In this document: positions 28,717 through 38,970 of the stretch, piece by piece
Numbering within the stretch: the first letter of the stretch is position 1
How the letters are laid out: every line of letters begins with the position of its first letter
Assembly: GCF_000148585.2 (NCBI RefSeq)
Contig: NZ_CP028414.1
Coordinates: 1,541,501-1,605,500, forward strand
Length of the DNA stretch: 64,000 bases
Reading direction: 5' to 3'
Source: Streptococcus mitis NCTC 12261
GTDB lineage: Bacteria; Bacillota; Bacilli; Lactobacillales; Streptococcaceae
The notes under the pieces: generated by a model
The model's database searches: none
What the model saw: only the letters and a program-made list of their open reading frames with translations
Told to the model about the DNA's origin: nothing
Made by a program: the position numbers and the translations under genes

Positions 28717-30930
28717 TTAGTTTTCGCTAGTAAATATCTTTTCCAACAAACGCCCTCTCAATTCCTTATCCTGATGATGCAAGATATTCATTAAGTCATG
28801 AGAATTTTTAGCATTGATGAATTGATTTAACAATCTATCTTTTAATTCATATGGAAGAAAAGCCGTCTTTAGTAGTCTAAAAACTTCATCATTTAGGGAT
28901 ATCCTTTTATTATCTTTACATTCAAATCTAGCTGTATCATTCTTATTTGGCAATTCAATCATAGACACATTCGTTCCTTTAAAATGAATTCTATGTTTTC
29001 TATTACTTGGAACGATACTAGAATCTCCTTGTAATGTTAACTCTACCATCCCCATTTCCCAGTTGATTGATAATCTTGTTTTATATCTTTGACCATTTTG
29101 ATCTTCAATCATTTCAAAAGAATGTTGTTTTCCTGGGAATACATACCAATCTACAACTTCAGGTAAATCAACACCCATATCTATCTCAGAACCAACCAAA
29201 GGAATGATTGCACCACTTTTTGCAAACACAGGAATAGTCGAAATATCTCTATAAACACTTAAGTTCACACCACCTGTGTACTTTTTCTCTGAAAAGAAGT
29301 CATACCATTCACCTTCAGGGAACCATACATCTACTTTTGCAGATTGGAATGCCAAATCCATCTTTTCTACAATGGGAGCCACCATCAATTCTGTTCCAAA
29401 AAAGTATTGATTTGGAACATTATAGCTCTCATCATTTTCTGGGTAGAAATAATACATTGGGCTGATTAATGGGGCACCTTCCTCATGTGTCTTTACATTC
29501 ATGGTATATAGATATGGAATCATCTGATGTCTCAAACGAAGGTATTTCTTCATAATCTTAGATGTTGTTTCTGAAAAAAACCAAGGTTCTTTACTATTAA
29601 AGGGACTTCTAGAACTATGTAATCGAGTTATCGGACTAAAAACGCCAAACTGTAGCCATCTAGTTTGTAGCTCTTCGTCATAATCCCCCAGCATGTGCCC
29701 ACCGATATCATGACTCCACCAACTATAACCGATATTTGATGCTGTCGCTGTAAAATAAGGTTGAAATCTTAAGGAATTCCAACTAATAATAGTATCCCCT
29801 GAAAAACCAACAGGGTAGCGGTGACTACCAGGACCTGCATATCTTGATAAAATCAAGCCACCTTCTGAATTTTTACAACTATCCTGATAGTGATAATGGT
29901 TTAAAAGCCATAGTGGATCCAACATGCCTTGTGTCCCTTGTTGCCAGTCAATCCACCAAAAATCTACTCCCTGCTTTTCTAGCTTATAATGAACATCTTT
30001 AAAGTAGGCTTCTCTAAAAGAGGGATTAAAAAAATCAAAAATAGCAGGTTCTTCTAGTTCTACATTTAACCCCAATCGTTTTGCGACTTGAGGATAAGCT
30101 TCTTCATAAGCTCGTATACCATCAGCAGGATGGACATTTAAGGAGAGTTTTAACTTTTTATCATGAAGTTGTTGCAATAACTGTTCTGGATTAGGTATTA
30201 AGTTTCTATTCCAACTATATCCTGTCCAGCCACTTCCAAAACGAGCTGGAATGTCAGTTATGTGCCAATCCATATCTAACACACCGATAGATAATGGAAT
30301 TTTCTCTGCTTTAAATCTGTCTATTAAATCCAAGTATTCATCCGACGTATAAGGCCAATATCTACTCCACCAATTCCCTAAAGCATATCTTGGCAACAAG
30401 GGTGTTGAACCAGTCAAATGGTAAAAGTCTCTGATTGCTCCTCTATAATCATGCCCATAGGCAAAGAAATACAGGTCAATTTGATTTTCTCTCTCAATAT
30501 AACCAGACTGTTCATCCCAAATAAATCCTTGAGAATCATCCAATAAGGCTATACCATTTCGGCTAATAATTCCATCTTCTAACGAGATTGCTCCATCTGC
30601 CTTATCCAGAGTCCGAGCTGTTCCTTTTAACGTTTCAATAGACTCACCAAAATACCAGCGACTACCATATACGGCAAAATTTCCTTTTAATTCTATAAAT
30701 AAATTTTCGGCGTTAAATTCTCCTTTATTAAAGTGCAGATGAAAATAGTCCGTCATAATATCTAGTACGTTTGATGTCTCGATATAATCTAACGAAACTT
30801 GGCCAAAATCTCTATTGTAGATAAGTTGTGTCGTTCTATCCTCAAAACTTCCAGTTTGAGAGTATTCTAACCTTACTAGCTTGTCTGTTAATACAGAGAT
30901 TCGATAAAACTCTCCCTTAAAAATTTTCAA
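28717..30930 (-). CDS. Glycoside hydrolase family 31 (alpha-glucosidase / alpha-xylosidase type)
   Basis: 737-residue cytoplasmic GH31 enzyme. N-terminal beta-sandwich, then the TIM barrel with the nucleophile Asp in FWWIDWQQGTQG, the general-acid Asp in FSGDTIISW, and YSWWSHDIGGHMLGD. A C-terminal beta domain and about 100 extra residues follow. It overlaps the DUF624 gene by 4 bp and belongs to the ABC import operon, so it probably degrades the imported oligosaccharide. Substrate unknown. Confidence 0.87.
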   Translation of the reverse strand: MKIFKGEFYRISVLTDKLVRLEYSQTGSFEDRTTQLIYNRDFGQVSLDYIETSNVLDIMTDYFHLHFNKGEFNAENLFIELKGNFAVYGSRWYFGESIETLKGTARTLDKADGAISLEDGIISRNGIALLDDSQGFIWDEQSGYIERENQIDLYFFAYGHDYRGAIRDFYHLTGSTPLLPRYALGNWWSRYWPYTSDEYLDLIDRFKAEKIPLSIGVLDMDWHITDIPARFGSGWTGYSWNRNLIPNPEQLLQQLHDKKLKLSLNVHPADGIRAYEEAYPQVAKRLGLNVELEEPAIFDFFNPSFREAYFKDVHYKLEKQGVDFWWIDWQQGTQGMLDPLWLLNHYHYQDSCKNSEGGLILSRYAGPGSHRYPVGFSGDTIISWNSLRFQPYFTATASNIGYSWWSHDIGGHMLGDYDEELQTRWLQFGVFSPITRLHSSRSPFNSKEPWFFSETTSKIMKKYLRLRHQMIPYLYTMNVKTHEEGAPLISPMYYFYPENDESYNVPNQYFFGTELMVAPIVEKMDLAFQSAKVDVWFPEGEWYDFFSEKKYTGGVNLSVYRDISTIPVFAKSGAIIPLVGSEIDMGVDLPEVVDWYVFPGKQHSFEMIEDQNGQRYKTRLSINWEMGMVELTLQGDSSIVPSNRKHRIHFKGTNVSMIELPNKNDTARFECKDNKRISLNDEVFRLLKTAFLPYELKDRLLNQFINAKNSHDLMNILHHQDKELRGRLLEKIFTSEN

Positions 30931-31586
30931 TTTGTTGTCCTCCTTTTAGTAAATTTCTTTACCTTATCAAACATTTTATTTGTTATCGTTACATTCATCA
31001 ATCCGCAAAAAGCAAAGCCCCCAAATGTAAATACGTAAATAGCTGTTAAAACTCGTTCTGGACTACTAAAACTCATATACAGTACAGAAATATTAAATAA
31101 AACCAACATGATAGCTTGTATTGGATTTAAAATACAAATTAATACGCTATTTACAATACTATTTTTTAGATTATCTTTAAATAAACCAATATAGGGAAAA
31201 ATAACACTCATCAAAAGTATTATAACAAATAAAAAGGGCAACACTAACAATAAACTATACTCTGAAAATAAACTTGAATAGCCCCAAAGACAATAGTTCA
31301 CATATAAAAGTAATTCTATTAGGAGGATAAACAACCAAATAAAAGTTGACTGTTTAAAATTTCGTCTAAAGATCCGAAAATAATGATAAGCAATATCGGT
31401 ATCTTTACCTTTTAAAATACGATACCACATTGTCGTAAGAGAAGTTAATGATGCCCCAATTGTAACTATTGGAATACAACTAACAATAAATAGAGTATTT
31501 AAAATAATTAAATCTGTCAAAAAAGTTAAAATTCTAACCACTTTTCCATCTAATGAAAATAATTTTTGCATAATAGATATCTCCAT
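30927..31586 (-). CDS. DUF624 (YesL-like) membrane protein
   Basis: 219 residues with five predicted spans. The N-terminal pattern LTFLTDLIILNTLFIVSCIPIVTIGASLTSL is typical of YesL-like proteins. These accompany YtcQ/LplABC-type sugar importers and YesMN two-component systems in Firmicutes, as here; their exact role is unknown. There is a 190-bp gap, with a terminator, from the upstream lipoprotein gene. Confidence 0.85.
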   Translation of the reverse strand: MEISIMQKLFSLDGKVVRILTFLTDLIILNTLFIVSCIPIVTIGASLTSLTTMWYRILKGKDTDIAYHYFRIFRRNFKQSTFIWLFILLIELLLYVNYCLWGYSSLFSEYSLLLVLPFLFVIILLMSVIFPYIGLFKDNLKNSIVNSVLICILNPIQAIMLVLFNISVLYMSFSSPERVLTAIYVFTFGGFAFCGLMNVTITNKMFDKVKKFTKRRTTN

Positions 31587-31690
31587 AAAATCAATCGTCT
31601 TAACTCTATACTTTAGAATGTCAGTTGCACAAAAATATTACCTAAATTATTTAAAAAACATTTCTAAATTTCTTTAAAAATTAGAATAAA

Positions 31691-31727
31691 GGAAGCGAGA
31701 TAATTTGATGTTATCAGTCTCGCTTCC
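31691..31727 (-). terminator. Hairpin between the solute-binding protein and DUF624 genes
   Basis: GGAAGCGAGA and TCTCGCTTCC around a 17-base loop, followed on the minus strand by TTTATTCT. Likely a partial terminator that lowers expression of the GH31 pair relative to the binding protein. Confidence 0.7.
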
Positions 31728-31776
31728 TGTAATTAGCTAGTCCCTTGTTTATACAACCAAGAGTTCATATAAAGTA

Positions 31777-33342
31777 TTACTCTTTTACTTCTTTTTGGTA
31801 ACGATTATATGCTTCCTGTTGAATCTTCATAAATTCGTCCAATCCCATATTCTTAAGAGTTTCTTTGTATGAGTCCCATTCTTTTTCTATGCCGCCTTCA
31901 ACTACCCATTTAGATGCTTGTTGTTTGACATAAGATTCAATACTAACATAGATTGATGATAATTTGTTAAGCTCTTCTTGTGAATAAATCACATTAGGGT
32001 AAGCTGGCAACGCAAATTGTTTCAAATCTTGGTCCATCTTCAATTTCAATCCATCACCTTGTGTTTGATCGATTTCTACGCGACTATTGATATCATCGCT
32101 TACGTATTTAGGACCAAAATCTCGAAGTGAATTAATCCATGCCCATTCATCAGCTGATTTACCATCTTTAGGAGGTAACACTTTAAACTTATCACCATTC
32201 TTTTCAGTAGCTATTCCAAATGATCCATAGAAATTCTGAATACTTGCTTCATCTGTATATAATTTATCCAACCATTTCAATAATTTAGCAGGATTTTTGC
32301 TCTTATTTGTAATCAAAATTTCATTTCGACCGTAGTTGTAATGATCTGGATCAGAAAAGACATATTGTTTACCATCCATACCTTTTAAAGCAGGTAGAGC
32401 AATATACTCACTTGAATGTAAGCCAAACGTTGCATCTGCTGTCCAACCACTAGAAACACCTACTCTAGATACTCCCTTATCCATACGTTTTGCTACACTC
32501 ATAGAGGTATCTTCTGTAAAGATTTCCGGATCAATCAAACCTTTTTTATAAGATTCGTGCATTGCTGCAATCCCTTGTTTATAACTTTCTTCTGTACGAA
32601 GGTAGACTGGTTTTCCATCTTTTACAGACATTTCATATGTATTATCTGCCCCTAAACGATTATTGAACGGAAGAATATATGAGAATGTTGGATCAAAGTT
32701 TCCTGCTCCGAATGGAATTTCATCAGAAGCGTCTCCATTTCCGTTCGCATCTTTATCCTTAAATTCTTGTAGTACTTTTACTAAATCATCATAAGTTTCT
32801 GGAACCTTTAATCCTAAATTATCCAGCCACTTTTTATTAATAAATAGCTGATTAGCTACAGTAGGACGCATCGGTAATTTTTTAGGTAGACTGTAGATAT
32901 GACCATCTGGTGAAGTAATCATAGCTTTAATCTTAGGTTCTTTCTCCATAGCCTTAGTTAAATTTGGCATGTTTTCTTTGATTAAATCTTCCAATGGAAT
33001 AAATAAAGATTGATTCTGAGCAATTTCTGAATCTGTAAAAGCATTTGAACCTAAAAATGCATCTGGTAAATCTCCACTAGCAACCAACACAGATTTCTTA
33101 TCTGCCCAATCTGCAGCTACAAGTGTATCCCATTTAACATCGATACCTGATTCTTTGGCAGAATCAGTTAGAAAACCTTTATGATAATCTTCTCCCCAGT
33201 CAGACCAACGAACAGTTGTGATTTTATAAGAATCTTCTCCAGACTTATCGTCCTTATTCGCATTATTGGAATTTGCACAGGCTGTTAAGCCAGCAAGTGT
33301 AACGGTTCCTAAGAACAAATATGTAAATGATTTATGTTTCAT
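31777..33342 (-). CDS. CUT1-type extracellular sugar-binding lipoprotein (YtcQ/LplA-like)
   Basis: 521-residue lipoprotein with lipobox TLAGLTACAN (Cys near residue 22). The large size and the RWSDWGEDYHKGF start of the mature domain fit the YtcQ/LplA branch of family 1 solute-binding proteins that take complex oligosaccharides. Two permease genes lie 9 bp upstream in the operon. No ATPase gene is present; MsmK-type shared ATPases serve such importers in streptococci. Confidence 0.87.
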   Translation of the reverse strand: MKHKSFTYLFLGTVTLAGLTACANSNNANKDDKSGEDSYKITTVRWSDWGEDYHKGFLTDSAKESGIDVKWDTLVAADWADKKSVLVASGDLPDAFLGSNAFTDSEIAQNQSLFIPLEDLIKENMPNLTKAMEKEPKIKAMITSPDGHIYSLPKKLPMRPTVANQLFINKKWLDNLGLKVPETYDDLVKVLQEFKDKDANGNGDASDEIPFGAGNFDPTFSYILPFNNRLGADNTYEMSVKDGKPVYLRTEESYKQGIAAMHESYKKGLIDPEIFTEDTSMSVAKRMDKGVSRVGVSSGWTADATFGLHSSEYIALPALKGMDGKQYVFSDPDHYNYGRNEILITNKSKNPAKLLKWLDKLYTDEASIQNFYGSFGIATEKNGDKFKVLPPKDGKSADEWAWINSLRDFGPKYVSDDINSRVEIDQTQGDGLKLKMDQDLKQFALPAYPNVIYSQEELNKLSSIYVSIESYVKQQASKWVVEGGIEKEWDSYKETLKNMGLDEFMKIQQEAYNRYQKEVKE

Positions 33343-33351
33343 GTTTTTCTC

Positions 33352-34257
33352 CTATTCTTTCAAGGCACCAATCATTACGCCTTGATTAAAATATTTTTGA
33401 ACAAAGGGATATAGCAACATTATCGGAGCGGTTGAAATAACAATTGCTGCATATTTCATCATATCGGCTTTGATACGAAGATCTGATGCCACTTCTCCTG
33501 TTGCTTGCGATTGTAACATTTGATTACTAATTAGTAAACGTCGTAAAATTAATTGCAATGGCTGTAAATTTTCATTCGTTAAATAAATTAAAGCATTAAA
33601 CCACGAATTCCAAATACCAACTGCAGTCCAAAGTCCAATAACTGCTATAATAGCTTTTGATAAAGGAACGACTATCTTAATAAAATAACGAATTGTACCA
33701 CATCCATCAATTTGCGCAGCCTCCCACATCCCGTCTGGAATACTATTATTAAAGAAAGTTCTAGCAACAATAATATTGTATGATGAAACCGCAAAAGGTA
33801 TTACCATTACCCAAAATGTATCAATTAGGCCAACATTCTTTACTGTTAAGTAGGTAGGAATCAAGCCACCTGATACGAACATAGGGATTATGTATAAAAT
33901 ACTCATCCATTTTCTACCAACTAATTCTTTTCTAGATAAAGCATAACCAGCTGGAATATTGACTACTAAAGCAACTAAGGTACCAACAACAGTATATAAA
34001 ATGGTATTTAGATAGCTACGTAAGAATAAAGGTTGTTGAATAAGACGTAAATATCCATCTAATTTCCATTCTCTAGGAATAAACCATACCTTTCCATTTG
34101 CAACATCTGAAGGATTACTAAAAGATGCAATCACTACAAACCATAACGGATAAACAATTAACAGGATAAGGAAAATTGCTAAACCATAGGTAACTATATC
34201 AAATAATAATTCAGAGTTCGTTTTTCTTGATTTATGAAACCATTTCACCTTGAGCAC
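33352..34257 (-). CDS. CUT1 ABC sugar permease, LplC/YtcP type
   Basis: 301 residues, six spans, with the inner-membrane component motif EAAQIDGCGTIRYFIKIVVPL (EAA loop that docks the ATPase). Pairs with the permease encoded 8 bp upstream. Confidence 0.87.
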   Translation of the reverse strand: MLKVKWFHKSRKTNSELLFDIVTYGLAIFLILLIVYPLWFVVIASFSNPSDVANGKVWFIPREWKLDGYLRLIQQPLFLRSYLNTILYTVVGTLVALVVNIPAGYALSRKELVGRKWMSILYIIPMFVSGGLIPTYLTVKNVGLIDTFWVMVIPFAVSSYNIIVARTFFNNSIPDGMWEAAQIDGCGTIRYFIKIVVPLSKAIIAVIGLWTAVGIWNSWFNALIYLTNENLQPLQLILRRLLISNQMLQSQATGEVASDLRIKADMMKYAAIVISTAPIMLLYPFVQKYFNQGVMIGALKE

Positions 34258-34265
34258 TCCTTCCT

Positions 34266-35183
34266 TTAAAAAAGACCCGTTCTGGTATATCTTTTTGAGA
34301 ACCAGTTAACAGATAACAAAATTATTAGATTAACTACCGTGTTAAATAACCCTATAGCTGTCGAATAACTATACTGAAAGTTCACCATACCAACTTTATA
34401 AACATAGGTCGAAATTATCTCACTTCCTGCTAAATTAAGAGGATTCTGTAGTAGTAACACTTTCTCAAAACCTACACTTAATAAACTACCTGCTCTTAAT
34501 ATTAATAGAATCATAGCAGTCGGCAAAAGCAATGGTAATTCTATATGCCGAATTTTTTGTAACCTAGAGGCACCATCCATAGTTGCAGCCTCATAATATG
34601 TAGGATCAATTGCAGAAAGCGCTGCTAGATAAATAATACTATCCCAACCAATATGTTGCCATACATCGCTCCAAACATAAACACCTGCAAAATGACTAGG
34701 TTTTGATAAAAGATCTGGAATAGTAATTCCAACAGACTTAAATACATTCGCTAACAAACCACTAGTAGGAGATAAAAATAAGATAATCATCCCACACATA
34801 ACCATTGTAGAGATAAAATGGGGTAAGTAAGTTGTCACTTGAAATATTTTTCTAAATTTCCCAACTCTTAACTGATTACTGATTATAGCTAGTATAATAG
34901 GTAAGGGGAATCCTACTACAATACTATAAAGTGAAATTTTTAATGTATTGAACATAGTTGTCCCGAATTGGAATGATGAGAAAAATTGAGTAAAGTACTT
35001 AAATCCTACCCACTGACTAGCAAAGATACCATTGGCTGGTGAATAGTCTTTAAATGCAATAATTAGTCCCAACATGGGAATATAGGAAAATAAAATTAAT
35101 AGCAATATTGAAGGAAAAAGTAATATATATAACGGAATACTATGCTTTAATTTTATTTTATGAAGTTGAGATGCTACTTTCAT
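34266..35183 (-). CDS. CUT1 ABC sugar permease, LplB type
   Basis: 305 residues, six spans, EAA loop YEAATMDGASRLQKIRHIELPL. The start LLFPSILLLILFSYIPMLGLIIAFKDYSP is typical of LplB proteins. First gene of the sugar operon, divergent from the sensor kinase gene across a 202-bp intergenic region. Confidence 0.87.
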   Translation of the reverse strand: MKVASQLHKIKLKHSIPLYILLFPSILLLILFSYIPMLGLIIAFKDYSPANGIFASQWVGFKYFTQFFSSFQFGTTMFNTLKISLYSIVVGFPLPIILAIISNQLRVGKFRKIFQVTTYLPHFISTMVMCGMIILFLSPTSGLLANVFKSVGITIPDLLSKPSHFAGVYVWSDVWQHIGWDSIIYLAALSAIDPTYYEAATMDGASRLQKIRHIELPLLLPTAMILLILRAGSLLSVGFEKVLLLQNPLNLAGSEIISTYVYKVGMVNFQYSYSTAIGLFNTVVNLIILLSVNWFSKRYTRTGLF

Positions 35184-35360
35184 GTTTTTCCTCCCATCTG
35201 ATTTTCTACGATTATTTTACACCATAAAGAATTCCCTTAATATAACTTTTTGGACTAGGTTTATCAATTTTTCAGTTTTTTAATTTTAAGAACTATTACT
35301 TTTCCGACATCTTAATAAAACATATCTGTTTTGTTACATGATATCATATTTTCAAAGTGC

Positions 35361-35366
35361 TATAAT
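35361..35366 (+). promoter_or_regulatory. Extended -10 promoter of the sensor kinase gene
   Basis: TGCTATAAT 20 bp before the ATG, at the end of the divergent intergenic region. No clear -35, and no convincing repeat for the response regulator was identified. Confidence 0.45.
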
Positions 35367-35385
35367 TTTAATAGGAGACTAGTAT

Positions 35386-37056
35386 ATGAAATTAAATCAC
35401 GACTTATCAAAAAAACATTCTATTCATTTTTTCTTTAAACTCCTACTTGTACTACTATTGATAAATATTTTAATCAATATTGCTATGAGTGACATAACCA
35501 GAAATTTTATTAAAAACCAAAATATAGTACACCTACGTAGTTCAATTGAAATTTATGCTGACTCTGTTAATGAGAAATTGCATTCTGTAGAACGCTTTAT
35601 GTACTCAACAATAACGCATAATGAATCTTTAGAGAAATTAAATCATGTACAAACGTTTCTTGACTATCAAGAAGATCTCAAAAAAGTTCAAACTAGCTTT
35701 GCAGAGTTTGAATATCAAAATGAAACTCATATGACATTCTTATTAGAAACCGATAGTACTGATTATTTTATAAATGTCTCCAATCTTTATATTCCATATG
35801 AAGATTATTTACTGTTAAAATCAAATCTAAAATCATTGCGTAGTGATATAAGTGACCGTAAATGGAAAAATGTAACTACTAAAAACAGTGAATACTTAGT
35901 TAAATCTGTTCATTACGAAGGAAAAATCATTTATGCCGTCATATCTTCAGAAGATATCCTAAAACCTCTCAAAAAACTCAATATTGGAAATAATGGTAAA
36001 CTTTCCCTAAAAGAGCCTAACAATATACCGTCCTCTAATTACCTAATTCATGCACAAAATGAAAAAACACATTTACCTTTCGATATTTATGTTTTAGTCG
36101 ATTATGCCGAAGTCTTTAGAAATATCACACTCTTAGAAGTATTTTTATCAGCTGTTCCTATCATTATCACCATTTTATCAATCATCATTATCCTGTATAT
36201 TCGTCAGTGGATGATTAAACCTATAACAAGACTTACTGAACGGCTCTCTCAATTTGGGGACTCCATCCCCCCTTCTGAATTTTTTATATCTGAAGGTATA
36301 CTAGAAATTGATAAGGCAAATGATAAACTTAATAAAGTAATATTTGACATGCAAGAATTAAAAATACGGGAATACCATTCACAACTAGAACTTAAGAAGA
36401 TAGAACTTAATTATCTTAAAAATCAAATTCGTCCGCATTTCTACTTAAATATGTTATCAATGATTCATAGTATGCTTCAAACAAAAAACTACAAGGAAAT
36501 TGAAGAATTAACTATCCTAACTTCAAATTATCTCCGTCATTTATTTATGGCTAATCAAGATTTTTCAGAACTTAAAGATGAAGTTCAGCATATTAAAGAT
36601 TATTTAGAAATACAACGGATTCGATATGGAAATAGTATCTACTTTTCACTAGACTACAATTCTGATTTACAAAATACTCTTGTTCCATCATTACTTTTAC
36701 AAACATTTATTGAAAACACAATCAAACACGGTTTTTCATTTCAAGATTTATTTACAATTTTACTATCAATAAAAAAAGTAAAAACTGAGGACTCAGATTA
36801 TATTCAGATTTGTATCGAAGATAATGGTCCAGGTTTCTCTGAAGAAATTTTATCAAAACTAAATCAGAAACAGTCTCTAATAACAGAAGATGGACATCAT
36901 ATCGGGATAACAAACACCATCGAACGTTTAAATCTTCTCTATCCTAATGACTATAGTATTGCATTTGAAAATAATGAAGAAGGTGGAGCTAAAATTCTTT
37001 TACTCATTCCATACAAGATTATAGACGGAGGTTATAATGAACATCTTATTAGTTGA
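35386..37056 (+). CDS. YesM-type sensor histidine kinase
   Basis: 556 residues. Membrane span near 13-34, external sensor region, second span near 247-267, HAMP, then the His_kinase domain with phospho-acceptor in NQIRPHFYLNMLSM and ATP site FIENTIKHGFS and ICIEDNGPGFS. The YesM/LytS-like family pairs with AraC-type regulators. Its gene overlaps the regulator gene by 20 bp. It probably senses the sugar handled by the divergent import operon. Confidence 0.9.
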   Translation: MKLNHDLSKKHSIHFFFKLLLVLLLINILINIAMSDITRNFIKNQNIVHLRSSIEIYADSVNEKLHSVERFMYSTITHNESLEKLNHVQTFLDYQEDLKKVQTSFAEFEYQNETHMTFLLETDSTDYFINVSNLYIPYEDYLLLKSNLKSLRSDISDRKWKNVTTKNSEYLVKSVHYEGKIIYAVISSEDILKPLKKLNIGNNGKLSLKEPNNIPSSNYLIHAQNEKTHLPFDIYVLVDYAEVFRNITLLEVFLSAVPIIITILSIIIILYIRQWMIKPITRLTERLSQFGDSIPPSEFFISEGILEIDKANDKLNKVIFDMQELKIREYHSQLELKKIELNYLKNQIRPHFYLNMLSMIHSMLQTKNYKEIEELTILTSNYLRHLFMANQDFSELKDEVQHIKDYLEIQRIRYGNSIYFSLDYNSDLQNTLVPSLLLQTFIENTIKHGFSFQDLFTILLSIKKVKTEDSDYIQICIEDNGPGFSEEILSKLNQKQSLITEDGHHIGITNTIERLNLLYPNDYSIAFENNEEGGAKILLLIPYKIIDGGYNEHLIS

Positions 37057-38575
37057 TGACGATCGTTTTATCATTGAAGCTTTACGAGAGAAAATAAATT
37101 GGGCTAAACTACACATTGACATTGTTTATGTTGCCTATAGCCTCACTCAAGCTCAAAATATTATTAGAGAGCATCCTATTGATCTCATGATAAGCGATAT
37201 AGAAATGCCTCAAGGCAGCGGCCTCGAACTCTTATCTTGGATTAGAAATGAAAAATATGATATAAAAACAATTTTTTTAACTAATTACGCCGACTTCAAC
37301 TATGCTCAAAAAGCAATTGAATTGCAAAGCTTTGAATACTATCTAAAACCCATTAACTTTGAAAAATTAGAATTTATTATTCAAAAAGCCATTAGTAAAA
37401 TTGAGAATCATAACTTAAATGGAAAAAATGATTCACTTTTACAAATAGAAGATAATTTCTGGTATGATTACCTTAGAAAACCTCAAATTTCTCGCATTGA
37501 TGAACTAGAAAACATAGCGAGCAAACAAGATTTTATTCTTAAACAACACCAGTATTTTTTCCTCGCAGTTTTAACCATTAATCTTAATGAAGAAGATTAT
37601 TCTGTAGAAACTCCATCATGGACTTCTCAACTAAAAAGAGAACTTCAAAGAATTTCACAACCTTCTTATAAACTGATAAGTTTGTTTAAGATGGAAAGCC
37701 AGGTTGATCAATATGTTTGTCTTTTTAGAGTAGACTCATCAAAACGTAGTGACAAATTAGCATATGAGATTCATTCTCAAATTTCTAATAACTTTAGTAA
37801 ATACTCAAACATTATATATAAGAGTTGCCATAAAATATCCGATATTTTATTTCATACCAAAGAACTCTACACTTATAATGAACAATATGTTTCTTATTGG
37901 AATACTATTACATGTGTTCCACATAGTTTCCCAACTTCTTTTAAAACAGAAACTCTTTCAATTACTTTTTTAGATACCTTAAGTGAATACGAATTAAGAG
38001 AAAAAATTAATTCACTTGCTTATAATTCTCAAATACCTACTTTCACACTACAACAAATTTTACTAGATTGGACTCAACAAATAGGAATATATCTAGATCA
38101 AAATGGAATCTCGGCACATAAATTATTCCAAAACAGCACTCATGATTTCTTATTCCAACGACGCTTTCATTCAATTGAATCTTTTCAGGATTACTTTGAT
38201 TATTACTGGTCACATGCTAAGAAATTTGCAACAAACATTGAAAACCAAAAAAATAGTATTCAACGCATCGTCGAATACATAGATCATCACTACTATGAAG
38301 ATATAAATCGTTCTATCTTAGCAGATGTTGTTTATCTCAGTGCAGATCATTTAGCTAGAATTTTTAAAAAAGAAACTGGAGAAACTCTTGTTAAATATAT
38401 AACGGATAAGCGCATTAATGCTGCTAAATCTCTCCTATCTCAAACAAATATCTCGATATCACAAGTATCTTGTCAAGTAGGGTATGATAATTATTCTTAC
38501 TTTACTAAAATTTTTAAACAAAGGACTGGACTTTCTCCTGGAGATTACCGTAAAACTTATCAAAACAAAATGTAA
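37037..38575 (+). CDS. YesN-type response regulator with AraC DNA-binding domain
   Basis: 512 residues. Receiver domain with VDDDRFIIEAL, phospho-acceptor Asp in LMISDIEMPQGSG and conserved LTNYADF; a long middle region; and a C-terminal AraC HTH pair ending SVSCQVGYDNY-like SQVSCQVGYDNYSYFTKIFK and RTGLSPGDYR. Acts with the kinase encoded upstream, most likely on the divergent sugar operon promoter. Confidence 0.9.
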   Translation: MNILLVDDDRFIIEALREKINWAKLHIDIVYVAYSLTQAQNIIREHPIDLMISDIEMPQGSGLELLSWIRNEKYDIKTIFLTNYADFNYAQKAIELQSFEYYLKPINFEKLEFIIQKAISKIENHNLNGKNDSLLQIEDNFWYDYLRKPQISRIDELENIASKQDFILKQHQYFFLAVLTINLNEEDYSVETPSWTSQLKRELQRISQPSYKLISLFKMESQVDQYVCLFRVDSSKRSDKLAYEIHSQISNNFSKYSNIIYKSCHKISDILFHTKELYTYNEQYVSYWNTITCVPHSFPTSFKTETLSITFLDTLSEYELREKINSLAYNSQIPTFTLQQILLDWTQQIGIYLDQNGISAHKLFQNSTHDFLFQRRFHSIESFQDYFDYYWSHAKKFATNIENQKNSIQRIVEYIDHHYYEDINRSILADVVYLSADHLARIFKKETGETLVKYITDKRINAAKSLLSQTNISISQVSCQVGYDNYSYFTKIFKQRTGLSPGDYRKTYQNKM

Positions 38576-38614
38576 GCAATCTAAATCATTGAAATGATAA
38601 GTAAAATTCAAGGT

Positions 38615-38646
38615 CTGTAGTAATTTTTGAAATTCTACAGTTTTTC
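38615..38646 (+). terminator. Terminator after the two-component operon
   Basis: CTGTAG and CTACAG (with an inner AATT.../...AATT extension) followed by TTTTT, 40 bp after the regulator stop. Confidence 0.6.
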
Positions 38647-38744
38647 CAAAGATAGCTCCATAAACTTATTTGAAATTGCTGATAAGGTAACTTCTTAAAA
38701 AGTCAGTTTGAGAAAAACAGCCAGCAAATATTTCTAGGATAAAA

Positions 38745-38788
38745 CGTATACTATCAAGTTTTTTATTCCTGATAGTATGCGCTTTTTA
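38745..38788 (+). terminator. Second hairpin terminator
   Basis: CGTATACTATCA pairs with TGATAGTATGCG across a T-rich loop, then CTTTTTATTT. The remainder of the 365-bp gap (38576-38940) shows no gene. Confidence 0.6.
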
Positions 38789-38877
38789 TTTGAATACTTG
38801 CTACAAAACCTCACAAGATTTACTATCATGCCATACCAAAATGGACTATTTTTTGATTATAGAAAAAGATTATTTTT

Positions 38878-38925
38878 AAATGTTTAGAAATAATAAAATA
38901 AATTCCAATTTATTTCTAAATATTT
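38878..38925. promoter_or_regulatory. Large inverted repeat upstream of the AAA+ ATPase gene
   Basis: AAATGTTTAGAAATAA and TTATTTCTAAATATTT, 16-bp arms with one mismatch separated by 16 bases, ending 46 bp before the ATG. Candidate operator or RNA hairpin. Confidence 0.5.
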
Positions 38926-38970
38926 GAAAATAATGTCTATTTGTATTATACTATCTTTGAGGTATCTATT

